A stretch of 64,000 nucleotides of DNA from JBDTSW01 sp963807385 (GCA_963807385.1 CAWEBQ010000003.1:682001-746000); one strand, 5' to 3'; shown: positions 1 through 8,595, counted from the stretch's first letter. The notes: a model not told the origin generated them from the sequence alone. Translations and numbers: made by a program.

Positions 1-936
1 CTCGGCGTCCTTCGGGCCTGGGCGGACTCGGGGGCGCTTCCCCCCTCGCCCCTGGTCCTGATCGACTGGGCCGACGAGGAGGGCGCACGCTTCGGGCGCA
101 GCCTGTTCGGAAGCTCCGCGTTCAGCGGCACGCTCGACGTGGGAGCGGTCCGCGGGCTCACCGACTCCGACGGAGTCCGACTGCCCGACGCGCTGGCGGA
201 GAACGGCGTCGAGCTGGACCGGGTGCTCGAGTCCGGGTCGCGCCGCGATGAGCTGGGCGCCTGCCTGGAGCTGCACATCGAGCAGGGCCCGGTGCTCGAG
301 GCCGAGGGCGTTGCGGTCGCTGCGGTGAACGGATGCGCCGGGGTCGAGCGCCACCGCTTCACGTTCACCGGCCAGGCCTCGCACGCCGGCACCACCCCCA
401 TGGAGCTCCGCCGGGATGCAGGCCTTGCCGCCGCCGACGCGGCCCTTCGCATCGAGGGGGTCGGCCGTGAACACGACGGGGTCGCGACGACCGGCGTCCT
501 GCGCCTCGATCCGGGGATACCGACCGCAGTGGCGGGCGAGGCCGAGCTCGTGGCCGACCTGCGCCACCGCGACGCCCGCGAGCTCGAGGCGATGCTGGCC
601 GCCGCGCGCGCTGCGATCGAGGATTCAGCGACGGCCCGGGAATGCTCGGTGGCCGAGGAGGAGATCTGGCGGATCGAGCCCCTGGCCTTCGACCCCGAGC
701 TGGTCGAGCACGCGAGGGACGCCTGCCGCCTGGCGAGCGGGGCCGAGCGCGAACTGACGAGCGGCGCGCTCCACGACGCCGCCGAGGTCTCGCGCTCGAC
801 TCCGACGACGATGCTGTTCGTACCCTCGCTCGCAGGGCTCTCGCATACCGCGCGCGAGGACACCGACGAGGCGGACCTCGCGATCGGGATCGAGGCGTTC
901 GGGCTGCTGGCGAACCGGGTGCTGGCGGGAGCCTAA
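1..936 (+). CDS. M20-family amidohydrolase (N-carbamoyl-L-amino acid hydrolase / allantoate amidohydrolase type), 5' truncated by window
   Basis: The reading frame is open from base 1, so the N-terminus lies outside the window. The visible part carries the family landmarks in order: DEEGARFG (metal ligands), LHIEQGPVLE, SHAGTTPMELRRDA (lid/dimerisation region) and near the C-terminus SGALHDAAE followed by GLSHTARED with the last metal-binding His. Proteins of this family are cytosolic dinuclear metalloenzymes that cleave N-carbamoyl amino acids, allantoate or ureidoglycine. The substrate cannot be told from sequence alone. A permease and a small flavoprotein follow on the same strand, which fits a purine or pyrimidine breakdown setting, but that link is inference. 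Confidence 0.9.
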   Translation, partial: LGVLRAWADSGALPPSPLVLIDWADEEGARFGRSLFGSSAFSGTLDVGAVRGLTDSDGVRLPDALAENGVELDRVLESGSRRDELGACLELHIEQGPVLEAEGVAVAAVNGCAGVERHRFTFTGQASHAGTTPMELRRDAGLAAADAALRIEGVGREHDGVATTGVLRLDPGIPTAVAGEAELVADLRHRDARELEAMLAAARAAIEDSATARECSVAEEEIWRIEPLAFDPELVEHARDACRLASGAERELTSGALHDAAEVSRSTPTTMLFVPSLAGLSHTAREDTDEADLAIGIEAFGLLANRVLAGA

Positions 937-1001
937 GCTCAGCCGCCTGTAACGAAGGGGCGGCTCGGCCGACCCATGCGCAACCGACCCAAGGAGCGAT
1001 C

Positions 1002-1751
1002 GTGCCCGACATCGACCCCAAACTCGCCGAGCTGTGCGAGAACAACGAGACCGACTACTCGGACCTCAAGGCCTACTTCATCAACTGCACGCTCAAGCGC
1101 TCGCCCGAGCAGTCGCACACCCAGGGCCTCATGGACATCTCGATGGAGATGATGCGCCGCGTCGGCGTGGAGGTGGACTGCATCCGCGCGATCGACCACG
1201 ACATCGCGACCGGCGTCTGGCCCGACATGTCGGAGCACGGCTGGGACAAGGACGAGTGGCCGCAGATCTTCGAGAAGGTGATGGAGGCCGACATCCTCGT
1301 CCTGGGGATGGCGATCTGGCTGGGCGAGAAGACCTCGGTCGCAACCCAGGTGATCGAGCGCCTCTACGGCAACTCCCACCTTCTGAACGACGACGGCCAG
1401 TACGCCTACTACGGTCGCGTCGGCGGCTGTCTGGTGACCGGCAACGAGGACGGCGTAAAGCACTGCGCCATGAACACCCTGTACTCGCTCCAGCACCTGG
1501 GCTACACGATCCCGCCGCAGGCTGACGCCGGCTGGATTGGCGAAGCCGGCCCCGGCCCGTCGTACCTCGACCAGGGATCCGGCGGCCCGGAGAACGACTT
1601 CACGAACCGCAACACGGCGTTTGCGACCTGGAACATGCTCCACCTCGCGCGGATCCTCAAGGACGCCGGTGGGATCCCGGCCTACGGGAACCAGCGCTCG
1701 GCCTGGGACGCCGGCTGCAAGCCCGCCTGGCCAAACCCTGAGCACCGCTGA
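1002..1751 (+). CDS. Flavodoxin-fold NAD(P)H-dependent FMN reductase-like protein
   Basis: A 249-residue protein starting at GTG 1002, chosen because AAGGAG (991-996) sits 5 nt upstream and because the flavodoxin-like fold begins here; the frame stays open further upstream but there it overlaps the preceding gene. It opens with a strand (YFINCTLK) followed by an FMN-phosphate-type loop (SPEQSHTQ), then ADILVLGMAIWLGEKTS, the usual second FMN loop. This matches the NADPH-dependent FMN reductase/flavodoxin family. The protein is soluble and has no signal peptide. The electron acceptor is unknown. It lies 65 nt after the amidohydrolase stop, so the two could share a transcript. Confidence 0.8.
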   Translation: MPDIDPKLAELCENNETDYSDLKAYFINCTLKRSPEQSHTQGLMDISMEMMRRVGVEVDCIRAIDHDIATGVWPDMSEHGWDKDEWPQIFEKVMEADILVLGMAIWLGEKTSVATQVIERLYGNSHLLNDDGQYAYYGRVGGCLVTGNEDGVKHCAMNTLYSLQHLGYTIPPQADAGWIGEAGPGPSYLDQGSGGPENDFTNRNTAFATWNMLHLARILKDAGGIPAYGNQRSAWDAGCKPAWPNPEHR

Positions 1752-1794
1752 TCGCCAGCCGCGGCTGAGCGCGTCGTTCGCGTAGGGTCGCCCG

Positions 1795-3387
1795 ATGGAG
1801 AGCGCGAGCATGGCCGAACCGGCCGCGACGGTCGAGACCGGCGAGAAGGGACTCAAGAAGAACGCCATCGGGTTCTGGGACGGGCTCTCGATCGGGCTCG
1901 CGTCGACCGCGCCCGCCTACTCGCTCGCCGCCGTGATCGGGTCGATCGTCGTCGCAGTGGGCGTGAAGGCGCCCGCCGTCCTCCTCGTCTCGTTCGTCCC
2001 GATGTTCTTCATCGCGGCCGCGTTCTTCTACATGAACCGGGTCGATACTGACTGCGGCACGACGTTCTCCTGGGTCACCCGCGCAATGGGGCCGTACGCG
2101 GGCTGGATCGGGGGCTTCGCGATCTGCACGACGGGCATTCTCGTTATCGGCTCGCTCGCCGACGTCTCGGCGTTCTATCTGTTCGACCTGCTGGGCCTGG
2201 AGGGCGGCGACGGGAAGCCGCTCTACAAGAACGAGCTGGCCGTCGCGGGCCTGGCCGTGGCGATTATCGTCGTGATGACGTCGATCTGCGTGATCGGAAC
2301 GGAGCTCTCCGCCCATCTTCAGCGGGTGCTGACCCTGGGCCAGGTCGCGATCCTGCTGCTGTTCGCCGGAGGCGTCTTCGTCCGACTCATCTTCGACAAG
2401 ACGCCCGACTCCTCGATCGATCCGAGCCTGGACTGGCTGTCGCCAATCGGCGTCGAGTACTCGGGCCTTCTAAGCGGAGTACTGCTGGCGGTCTTCATCT
2501 ATTGGGGCTGGGAGAGCGCGGTAAACCTCTCGGAGGAGAGCGAGGACTCCTCTCGTGCGCCGGGCCTGGCGGGGATCATGAGCACGGTCATCCTGCTGGT
2601 CACCTACATCAGCGTGACCATTGCGCTGATCGCCTACGCGGGGCTCGGCGAGCTCGCGAACTTCGACGACGACGCCGGCGTACTCGGGGCGGTGGGCGAG
2701 CAGGTGCTGGGCTCCACCGTGGGCAAGCTGCTGGTGATCGCCGTGGTCATCTCCGGGATCTCCTCCGCGCAGACGACGATCCTCCCCGGATCCCGGACAT
2801 CGCTCTCGATGGCCGCGGCGGGCGCGCTGCCACGGGTGTTCGCGCGGATCCACCCGCGGTACCTGACGCCGGCGTTCGGGACGATTTTTATCGGCGTGCT
2901 GGCGACCATCTGGTATGTGCCCGGCAAGCTCATCTCCGAGAATTTCCTGTTCGACTCGCTATCGGCCCTGTCGCTGATGATCGCCCTGTACTACGGCCTG
3001 ACGGGGTTCGCGTGCGCGATCTACTGGCGCCACGAGCTGTTCGCCTCGCTCAAGAACTTCATCTTCATAGGCCTCGCGCCGGTGATCGGCGCCGGGCTGC
3101 TCTTCTACCTGCTCTACGAGTCGGTGGGCGAGCTGGCCGACCCGAAGGCCTCGTACTCCGGGACCGAGGTCTTCGGAGTGGGAGTGCCGCTGGCGATCGC
3201 GCTGATCTTCACGCTCGCCGGACTGATCATCATGGTCGGCTGGCGGTTGTTCGGGCCGCCCCAGGCCAAGGAGTTCTTCACGCGCAGGCCGTTCGAGGCG
3301 GTGCCACATGAGGTGGCGGTCGGTGAGGGCAAGGTCGAGGCCATCGGCCTGTCCGAGGACGAGGCAGATGCCGGAGGGGGAGGCTGA
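1795..3387 (+). CDS. APC-superfamily amino acid permease
   Basis: A 530-residue polytopic membrane protein with about 12 hydrophobic segments. It begins, after a short polar tail, with the APC signature region GFWDGLSIGLASTAPAYSLA, and has charged loops and an acidic cytosolic C-terminus. The family imports amino acids or related amines in symport with protons, or by exchange. The start ATG at 1795 has no Shine-Dalgarno sequence, but TAGGGT at 1783-1788 ends 6 nt before it, which suggests a leaderless mRNA. A second ATG at 1810 is possible. The universal stress protein gene follows after a single base, so the two are surely co-transcribed. Confidence 0.9.
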   Translation: MESASMAEPAATVETGEKGLKKNAIGFWDGLSIGLASTAPAYSLAAVIGSIVVAVGVKAPAVLLVSFVPMFFIAAAFFYMNRVDTDCGTTFSWVTRAMGPYAGWIGGFAICTTGILVIGSLADVSAFYLFDLLGLEGGDGKPLYKNELAVAGLAVAIIVVMTSICVIGTELSAHLQRVLTLGQVAILLLFAGGVFVRLIFDKTPDSSIDPSLDWLSPIGVEYSGLLSGVLLAVFIYWGWESAVNLSEESEDSSRAPGLAGIMSTVILLVTYISVTIALIAYAGLGELANFDDDAGVLGAVGEQVLGSTVGKLLVIAVVISGISSAQTTILPGSRTSLSMAAAGALPRVFARIHPRYLTPAFGTIFIGVLATIWYVPGKLISENFLFDSLSALSLMIALYYGLTGFACAIYWRHELFASLKNFIFIGLAPVIGAGLLFYLLYESVGELADPKASYSGTEVFGVGVPLAIALIFTLAGLIIMVGWRLFGPPQAKEFFTRRPFEAVPHEVAVGEGKVEAIGLSEDEADAGGGG

Positions 3388-3388
3388 G

Positions 3389-3799
3389 ATGGGCACGCTC
3401 ATCGTCGGATACGACGGGTCCGAGTGCGCGGTCGCCGCGCTGGACCACGCGCTGGAGCTCGGGCGCGAGCTCGGCGACACGGTGGTGGTCGCCTACGGAT
3501 ACGACCCCGGTAACCCCGGCGAGGAGCACACGGCGCATCGCGAGGCGGTGCGGGCCGTTGCCGAGGAGGCGACCTCGAAGGCCGCCGAACGCGCCAGGGA
3601 GGCCGGCGTCGAGATCGAGGTCGAGCTGCGCGCCGAGCGACCCGTTGAGGCGCTCCTCTCGCTTGCCGCCGAGCGCGACGCGAGGGCGATCATCGTCGGG
3701 ACCTACGGCGAGCACCCGATCAAGGGCGCGATCCTGGGCTCGACCCCGCACAAGCTGCTTCACCTGTCCGAACACCCGGTCCTGGTCGTCCCCGCCTAG
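3389..3799 (+). CDS. Universal stress protein (UspA family)
   Basis: A 136-residue single-domain USP. It starts with TLIVGYDGSECAVAAL and ends with the nucleotide-binding type signature IIVGTYGEHPIKGAILGSTPHKLLHLSEHPVLVVPA, where G-x2-G-x9-G(S/T) is recognisable in a variant form. USPs are small cytosolic stress-response proteins, many of which bind ATP. The start codon lies one base after the permease stop, so translation is coupled. This is a common arrangement in which the USP is thought to modulate a partner transporter. The stop codon lies inside a 46-bp tandem duplication described separately. Confidence 0.9.
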   Translation: MGTLIVGYDGSECAVAALDHALELGRELGDTVVVAYGYDPGNPGEEHTAHREAVRAVAEEATSKAAERAREAGVEIEVELRAERPVEALLSLAAERDARAIIVGTYGEHPIKGAILGSTPHKLLHLSEHPVLVVPA

Positions 3800-3942
3800 A
3801 GGTCACACTCCCGTCACGGTGCCTGACCCCCGTGGTCCCGCCTAGAGGTCACACTCCCGTCACGGTGCCTGACCCCCGCACGCGGTCACACTTTTGTCAC
3901 GGTGCCTGACCCCCGTGGGCCAGGCGCGGTGCCTGACCCCCG
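3791..3942. repeat. Tandem and degenerate repeats with core CGGTGCCTGACCCCCG
   Basis: Four copies of the 16-mer CGGTGCCTGACCCCCG occur at 3817-3832, 3863-3878, 3900-3915 and 3927-3942. The first two belong to an exact 42-bp repeat (3791-3832 and 3837-3878, period 46) that includes the last codons and TAG of the preceding gene. Copy 3 keeps GGTCACACT...GTCACGGTGCCTG with TTT in place of CCC, and copy 4 keeps only the core. A further copy, TGCCTGACCCCCGG, lies at 49753-49766, so the core is dispersed. No transposase or coding frame is associated with it. This stretch is the whole gap between the stress protein and the next gene. Confidence 0.9.
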
Positions 3943-3960
3943 GTGGGGGCGCGGTGGGTG

Positions 3961-3989
3961 TTGGGTGTTGCCGGGTCGGTGGCTAGGCT
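3961..3989 (+). promoter_or_regulatory. Sigma70-like promoter of the enolase-superfamily gene, leaderless
   Basis: TTGGGT (3961-3966) and TAGGCT (3984-3989) are separated by 17 bp. The -10 ends 7 nt before the ATG at 3997, so the predicted transcript starts at or next to the A of the start codon. No Shine-Dalgarno sequence is present. Confidence 0.55.
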
Positions 3990-3996
3990 CAAAGTC

Positions 3997-5064
3997 ATGA
4001 GCCTTTATGACGTTCTCGCGCAACTTCCCCTGACGGTCGACTCCTACGCGCTGGAGGAAAACGACCGCGAGTTTTCCCCGGATTTCACCCGCGGGTCGAC
4101 GATCATTCACCTCCACGGCGACGGGCAGGAGGGCCTCGGCGAGGACGTCGTCTACACGGTCCTCGACCACATCGCGCATCGCGACGCCGGCTCGGTCAAC
4201 GACTTCACCGGGGTGAGGACCCTCGGCGAGTTCTGCGAGCTCGCCGGCGAGCTCGACCTCTTCGCCGCGGCTGCGCCGCAGCACGAAGCCTCACGCCACT
4301 ATCGCCGGTGGGCGTACGAGTCGGCCGCGCTCGACCTCGCGCTGCGTCAGAGCAGCACCTCCCTCTACGAGGCCCTGGGGCGGGACCCGAAGCCGCTCAC
4401 GTTCGTCTGCTCGACGCGGCTTCCGGCGTCCGAGGAGGACGGGGGTCGCGCCAGCACCGAGCCGATCCGCAAGCGACTCGCGAGGTACCCGGGGCTCGAG
4501 TTCAAGCTCGATCCGGAAAACGACTGGGACACGGGAGTGATCGCCGAGATCAAGGAACTGACGACCGTGCGCGTCGCCGACCTGAAGGGGCTCTACCGCG
4601 GGACGCCGGTGGACGTCGAGACCGACCCCGACCTCTACCGGGCGGTGGCCGAGGCGTTCCCCGAGGCCTTCCTGGAGGACCCCGACCTGAACGATGAGAC
4701 GGCGGCGGTGCTCGAGCCTCACCACGACCGGGTCACCTGGGACGCGAACCTCCACTCGCTTGACGACGTCAAGGCGAACGCGCGAAAGGCGATCAACTCG
4801 AAGCCCTCGCGGTTCGGTTCACTGCAGGACCTGCTCTCGATCTACGAGTACTGCGCCGAGCGCGGGATCGCGATCTACGGCGGTGGACAGGGCGAGCTCG
4901 GTGTGGGCCGCGGCCAGATCCAGTACCTCGCGTCACTCTTTCACCCCGACTCCCCGAACGACACGGCGCCGTCCGGCTTCAACGACCCGGCGGTCCCGGA
5001 GGGGATGCCGTCGAGCCCGATGGACCCGACTCCGAGCACCACCGGCTTTCGGTGGGCCGAATAG
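3997..5064 (+). CDS. Enolase-superfamily protein (mandelate racemase / muconate lactonising type fold)
   Basis: A 355-residue protein starting at ATG 3997, supported by the promoter geometry. Recognisable superfamily pieces are ALDLALRQ at the start of the barrel, EFKLDPEN (K-x-D strand), RVADLKGLYRG, FLEDPDLND and VTWDANLHS, whose D/E residues are placed like the three metal ligands. The glycine-rich GGGQGELGVGRGQIQ lies near the C-terminal end of the barrel. The family abstracts a proton alpha to a carboxylate with Mg2+. The sequence is divergent and no substrate can be assigned. It stands alone between two promoters. Confidence 0.65.
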   Translation: MSLYDVLAQLPLTVDSYALEENDREFSPDFTRGSTIIHLHGDGQEGLGEDVVYTVLDHIAHRDAGSVNDFTGVRTLGEFCELAGELDLFAAAAPQHEASRHYRRWAYESAALDLALRQSSTSLYEALGRDPKPLTFVCSTRLPASEEDGGRASTEPIRKRLARYPGLEFKLDPENDWDTGVIAEIKELTTVRVADLKGLYRGTPVDVETDPDLYRAVAEAFPEAFLEDPDLNDETAAVLEPHHDRVTWDANLHSLDDVKANARKAINSKPSRFGSLQDLLSIYEYCAERGIAIYGGGQGELGVGRGQIQYLASLFHPDSPNDTAPSGFNDPAVPEGMPSSPMDPTPSTTGFRWAE

Positions 5065-5136
5065 CGGCTTCGGCCGACCGAACCCGGCGCTTTCGCTAGC
5101 GTCGGGCTCCAGCCCGCCACCCACGAGGGAGACAAG

Positions 5137-5667
5137 ATGTCCGAGCGTTCGTTCCCGCAAGCACTTAACGCCCAGATCGCCAACGAGTTCAGCGCCGCCA
5201 TGCAGTACATCGGCGCCGCGGTCTACTACGACGCGGAGACACTCCCCCGCCTCGCCTCGTTCTTCTACCGCCAGGCCCTCGAGGAGCGCGAGCACGCGAT
5301 GATGATGGTCCAGTACCTGCTCGACGTCGACGAGGAGATCCGGATCCCCGACATCAAGGGGCAGCAGACGAGCTTCGACGACGGCGTCGCGCCGGTGCGG
5401 ATGGCCCTCGAGCAGGAGAAGCGGGTCGGCGAGGAGATCTACGCGCTGTTCGAGCTCGCACGCGAGGTCAAGGACTACCGCGCCGAGCAGTTCATGCAGT
5501 GGTTCGTAAAGGAGCAGGTCGAGGAGGTCGCGCTGATGCAGGATCTCCTGAGCGTCGTCGAGCGCACAAAGGACAACCTCCTGCTCGCGGAGGAGTTCGT
5601 CGCCCGCGAGGCGCTGGGCGAGGAGGGCACGGATCCCACCGCGCCGCCGGCCGCGGGCGGCGGCTGA
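5137..5667 (+). CDS. Ferritin (non-haem, FtnA/BfrB-like)
   Basis: A 176-residue four-helix ferritin. Ferroxidase-site residues fall exactly where expected: E17 (ANEFSAAMQY), E50 and H53 (ALEEREHAM), with a later QEKR glutamate and the QWFVKEQVEE helix supplying the remaining ligands. A short Gly/Ala/Pro-rich tail follows the last helix. The protein oxidises Fe2+ and stores it as a mineral core in a 24-mer shell in the cytosol. GAGGGAGA about 5 nt before the ATG at 5137 is a fair ribosome binding site. The neighbours do not suggest an iron operon. Confidence 0.9.
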   Translation: MSERSFPQALNAQIANEFSAAMQYIGAAVYYDAETLPRLASFFYRQALEEREHAMMMVQYLLDVDEEIRIPDIKGQQTSFDDGVAPVRMALEQEKRVGEEIYALFELAREVKDYRAEQFMQWFVKEQVEEVALMQDLLSVVERTKDNLLLAEEFVAREALGEEGTDPTAPPAAGGG

Positions 5668-5674
5668 ACTACCG

Positions 5675-6139
5675 CTAGGCCCGGAACTCCGCCAGGCCCT
5701 CGGCGGCCTCCGAGCGGACCTTGCCCTGCACTATGGGTGACCAGCCGAGGGCGATGCCGATCGGCCCGAGGGCCATACGGGTCCACTTCCAGAGGTCGAA
5801 CGAGTCGCGGTGATCGGTGATCAAACCGGCGTCGTCGAACTCGAAGGTGGCGTCGATTTCGTTGACCACCTTGCGCCCGGTGCGGAAGGTATAGACGGCG
5901 ATCCAGCTGGCGGTGCCGGATGTCTCGTCCGCGTCGTGCGAGGCGAGCTCGACCGCGAGGTCCTCGGCCCGCCCGGTCAGCATCCGCCACATGTCGCCTG
6001 CCTCGTCACCGTTGAGATCGGGGAAGACCGGGTCCGAGAAATGCACGCCGGGCGCGTAACAGGCGGCCATCGTCTCGCCGTCGCCAGCGTCGAAGGCGGT
6101 GTAGAAGCGCTTGATCGTCTCGCGGTTCCGCTCGGACAT
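5675..6139 (-). CDS. SnoaL-like / NTF2-fold protein
   Basis: A 154-residue single-domain protein beginning MSERNRETIKRFYTAFDAGD, the usual opening helix of SnoaL-like proteins, followed by FSDPVFPDLNGDEAGDMWRML and a beta-rich half with INEID-type strands and DHRDSFDLWKW. Such proteins are small cone-shaped folds used as polyketide cyclases, ketosteroid-isomerase-like enzymes or binding proteins. The sequence does not decide which. It lies 14 nt downstream of the tetR gene on the same strand, so it is probably part of that regulator's operon. Confidence 0.8.
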   Translation of the reverse strand: MSERNRETIKRFYTAFDAGDGETMAACYAPGVHFSDPVFPDLNGDEAGDMWRMLTGRAEDLAVELASHDADETSGTASWIAVYTFRTGRKVVNEIDATFEFDDAGLITDHRDSFDLWKWTRMALGPIGIALGWSPIVQGKVRSEAAEGLAEFRA

Positions 6140-6153
6140 CGCCACGGAGCTTC

Positions 6154-6792
6154 TCACACGCCGGGGCGCGCGGCGACCCGCATCGCCGCGATGAACATCG
6201 CGCTCGAATGCTCGACCAGCTGCTCCCGCGATACATCCAGCCTTCCCTCGAGCCACGCGATGAGCGCCTCCGCCAGGCCTCCCACCATCATCTGCGCGAA
6301 GAGCTGAGCGGTCTGGTCGTCAACGCCGTCCGCGCCGTCGAGGCCGCGCCCGTACGCGGCGACCAGCTCGGCGAACCGCTGCAGGGTGTCGAGCCGGCGG
6401 CGCATGAGCGCCTCGCTACCCATGGCCTCCACGAATGCGATGCGGCCTTTTCGTGGGTCCTCCGTCATCAGCCCGACGAACGCGCGAATCGTCGCGCGCG
6501 CCGCGGCCTCGGGATCCTCGCCGTGCTCCTCAACCGCGCCCAGCACGGCCTCCATCGCCTCCGCCGAGACCTGATCGAAGACGGCGACCAGCAGCTCGTC
6601 CAGTCCGGAGAAGCTCTCGTAGAAGTAGCGCGGATTCAGGCGCGCCCGCTCACAGATCCCCCGCACCGTCGCCTGCCAGCCGTCGGTGCCCAGCACCTCG
6701 AGGCCCGCCTGCAGCAGGCGCTCGCGGCGCTCCGCCCGGCGCTCATCCGCCGGGACGCCGCCGTAGATTCCGGTGGGGGAGTTCGTGGCCAC
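6154..6792 (-). CDS. TetR-family transcriptional regulator
   Basis: A 212-residue protein with a GTG start at 6792. The N-terminal HTH (about residues 20-65) reads RRERLLQAGLEVLGTDGW, VRGICERARLNPRYFYESFSGLDELL, a textbook TetR DNA-binding domain. The C-terminal half is an all-helical ligand and dimerisation domain with no recognised effector. It is divergent from an MpaB-like oxygenase and an SDR, and an 18-bp palindrome sits between the two starts. The likely role is autoregulation plus control of that oxidative gene set. Confidence 0.92.
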   Translation of the reverse strand: MATNSPTGIYGGVPADERRAERRERLLQAGLEVLGTDGWQATVRGICERARLNPRYFYESFSGLDELLVAVFDQVSAEAMEAVLGAVEEHGEDPEAAARATIRAFVGLMTEDPRKGRIAFVEAMGSEALMRRRLDTLQRFAELVAAYGRGLDGADGVDDQTAQLFAQMMVGGLAEALIAWLEGRLDVSREQLVEHSSAMFIAAMRVAARPGV

Positions 6793-6802
6793 CCCGACAG
6801 TG

Positions 6803-6820
6803 TGGCAAAGCGCGTTGCCA
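6803..6820. promoter_or_regulatory. Probable TetR operator
   Basis: TGGCAAAGCGCGTTGCCA is an 18-bp palindrome with 8 of 9 base pairs matched. It lies 10 bp upstream of the tetR start and about 33 bp upstream of the divergent oxygenase start, the classical position for a TetR operator controlling both genes. Confidence 0.7.
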
Positions 6821-6853
6821 GACTTTGGTATGGTCCGGCCCCGGGATCCGCTG

Positions 6854-7750
6854 ATGGCTGATTACGGCTACTTCCCACGCGAGACCTCGCTCCTCCGGCG
6901 GGTTCAGGAGGAACGGGCCGTGGGCCTCATCTACGGCCAGCGCGCGCTGATGCTGGGCGCGATGACCTCCCCTCTCTCCTTCTATGGAACGGCCGCCCAC
7001 ACCGCGGCGAAACTGAAGCCGTTCCAGCGCCTCGTGCACACCGCGAAGATGTTTGAGGCGGTGTTCTTCGGATCGAAGGCCGAGGCCGACAAGGCGCTGG
7101 CGTTCGTCCGGCGCCTGCACGAGCGCGTCAAGGGAACCCTGCCGAACGACCTCGGCCCCTGGCCGGCAGGAACGGCCTACTCGGCCCTCGACCCGCAGCT
7201 GATGCTGACCGGCGTCGTCGCGCCAACGTTCGACTCGGCTCTGGCCGTCTACGAGGCGCTCGTCGGCGGGCTCTCGGACGCCGAGCGCGAGGGCATGTGG
7301 CACGAGTACGTCCGGTTCGGCGAGCTGTTCGGAATGTCCCCGGAGGTCGCGCCTCGAAGCTACACCGAGTTCCGGGGATGGTGGGATGAGCGCCTGGAGG
7401 GTGAGGAGGTCTTCCTCACCGACGAGGCACGACTCGCCGGGTACCAGACCGGCTTTCAGATCCCGGTGCCGGCCGTGCACCGCCCGGCGATGCGTGGACT
7501 CGAGTTTCTGCTGCGCGGGGTGCTGCCGCCCAAGGCCCGCGAGCTGTACAGCCTCGGCTGGAGCCGGGCGGACCGGCTCGCCTTCGACGGGATCTCGCTG
7601 GCGATCCGCCGCGGCGCCCCAATAGCTCCAGGCCGCCTGCGCCGCGGCTCGTGCGACTTCCATTTCAACCTGGTCGCCCGGACCGAGCGCGGCCGCCTGC
7701 GCTCGGGCGAGTCGTCGGCCATGTTCGGGGCGAGCGCCCCGAACGCGTAG
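6854..7750 (+). CDS. Oxygenase MpaB-family protein (DUF2236)
   Basis: A 298-residue protein from ATG 6854; an alternative ATG at 6830 would place the operator closer. DUF2236 features are visible: an N-terminal LMLGAMTSPLSFYGTAAHTA helix, RLVHTAKMFEAVFFG, a conserved His in RRLHERVKG, and TAYSALDPQLMLTGVVAPTFDSALAVYEAL. The family is related to the rubber (latex-clearing) oxygenase and fungal MpaB domains and is thought to bind haem through conserved histidines. The substrate is unknown. It is divergent from tetR and followed after 12 bp by an SDR gene. Confidence 0.8.
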   Translation: MADYGYFPRETSLLRRVQEERAVGLIYGQRALMLGAMTSPLSFYGTAAHTAAKLKPFQRLVHTAKMFEAVFFGSKAEADKALAFVRRLHERVKGTLPNDLGPWPAGTAYSALDPQLMLTGVVAPTFDSALAVYEALVGGLSDAEREGMWHEYVRFGELFGMSPEVAPRSYTEFRGWWDERLEGEEVFLTDEARLAGYQTGFQIPVPAVHRPAMRGLEFLLRGVLPPKARELYSLGWSRADRLAFDGISLAIRRGAPIAPGRLRRGSCDFHFNLVARTERGRLRSGESSAMFGASAPNA

Positions 7751-7762
7751 ATTCCCCGGCCG

Positions 7763-8593
7763 ATGGGCACGTTCGACAACCGCACCGTCATCATGTCCGG
7801 CGGCAGCCGGGGCATCGGCCTGGCGATCGCCCTGCGCCTGGCCCGCGAGGGCGCGAACGTCGCGATCATCGCCAAGACAGCAGAGCCCGATCCCCGCCTC
7901 CCCGGCACGATCTACACCGCCGCCGAGGAGATCGACGCCGCCGGGGGCACCGCCCTCCCGCTCGTGGGCGACATCCGCGACGAGGAAGGCGTCGCGGAAG
8001 CGGTCGCCGAGGCGGCCGAGAGGTTTGGCGGCATCGACGTGGTCGTCAACAACGCCAGCGCGATCAACCTGGCGCCGATGCGCGACCTGGAGGTGAAGCG
8101 GTTCGACCTGATGCAGCAGATCAACTCGCGCGGGACGTTCGTCCTCACGAAGGCGGCCCTCCCCCACCTGCGGGAGTCGGATCGCGCCCACGTGCTCACG
8201 CTCTCGCCGCCGCTGGTGAGCGACCCCAAATGGCTGGGCGGCCACAGCGCCTACACGCTCTCGAAGATGGGGATGACGATGCTCACCCTCGGCCTCGCCG
8301 CCGACGAGCGCGACACGCCTATCGCCGCAAACTGCCTATGGCCTCGCACGATCATCGCCACGGCCGCGGTCCAGAACCTGCTCGGCGGCGATGAGGCGAT
8401 GAAGCGGGCGCGAACGCCGGACATCTACGCCGACGCCGCCTACGAGATCGTCCGCCGCGACCCACGCGAGTGCACGGGCAACGCCTACATCGACGACGAG
8501 GTCCTGGCGGAGGCCGGGATCACCGACCTGAGCGGCTACGGCCCGCCCGAGTCGGACCTCCAGCTCGACCTCTTCGTCGACGGCTGGCGCTAG
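7763..8593 (+). CDS. Short-chain dehydrogenase/reductase (HSDL2-like)
   Basis: A 276-residue Rossmann-fold oxidoreductase. GGSRGIGLAIAL is the cofactor loop, VVNNASAINL the structural NNA motif, LSPP the catalytic Ser region and YTLSK the catalytic Y-x3-K. The insertion EPDPRLPGTIYTAAEEIDAAGG after the second strand is typical of the hydroxysteroid-dehydrogenase-like-2 subgroup. The start ATG at 7763 has TAGATT at 7748-7753 upstream and no ribosome binding site. It follows the MpaB-like gene closely, so the two may act on the same lipid-like substrate, but this is inference. Confidence 0.9.
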   Translation: MGTFDNRTVIMSGGSRGIGLAIALRLAREGANVAIIAKTAEPDPRLPGTIYTAAEEIDAAGGTALPLVGDIRDEEGVAEAVAEAAERFGGIDVVVNNASAINLAPMRDLEVKRFDLMQQINSRGTFVLTKAALPHLRESDRAHVLTLSPPLVSDPKWLGGHSAYTLSKMGMTMLTLGLAADERDTPIAANCLWPRTIIATAAVQNLLGGDEAMKRARTPDIYADAAYEIVRRDPRECTGNAYIDDEVLAEAGITDLSGYGPPESDLQLDLFVDGWR

Positions 8594-8595
8594 CT

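Noticed and set aside
939..1868. A 309-codon open frame on the minus strand
   Set aside because: It is the antisense of the flavoprotein gene; composition is Arg/Ala/Val-rich without motifs, and the plus-strand gene has a ribosome binding site and recognisable family features.
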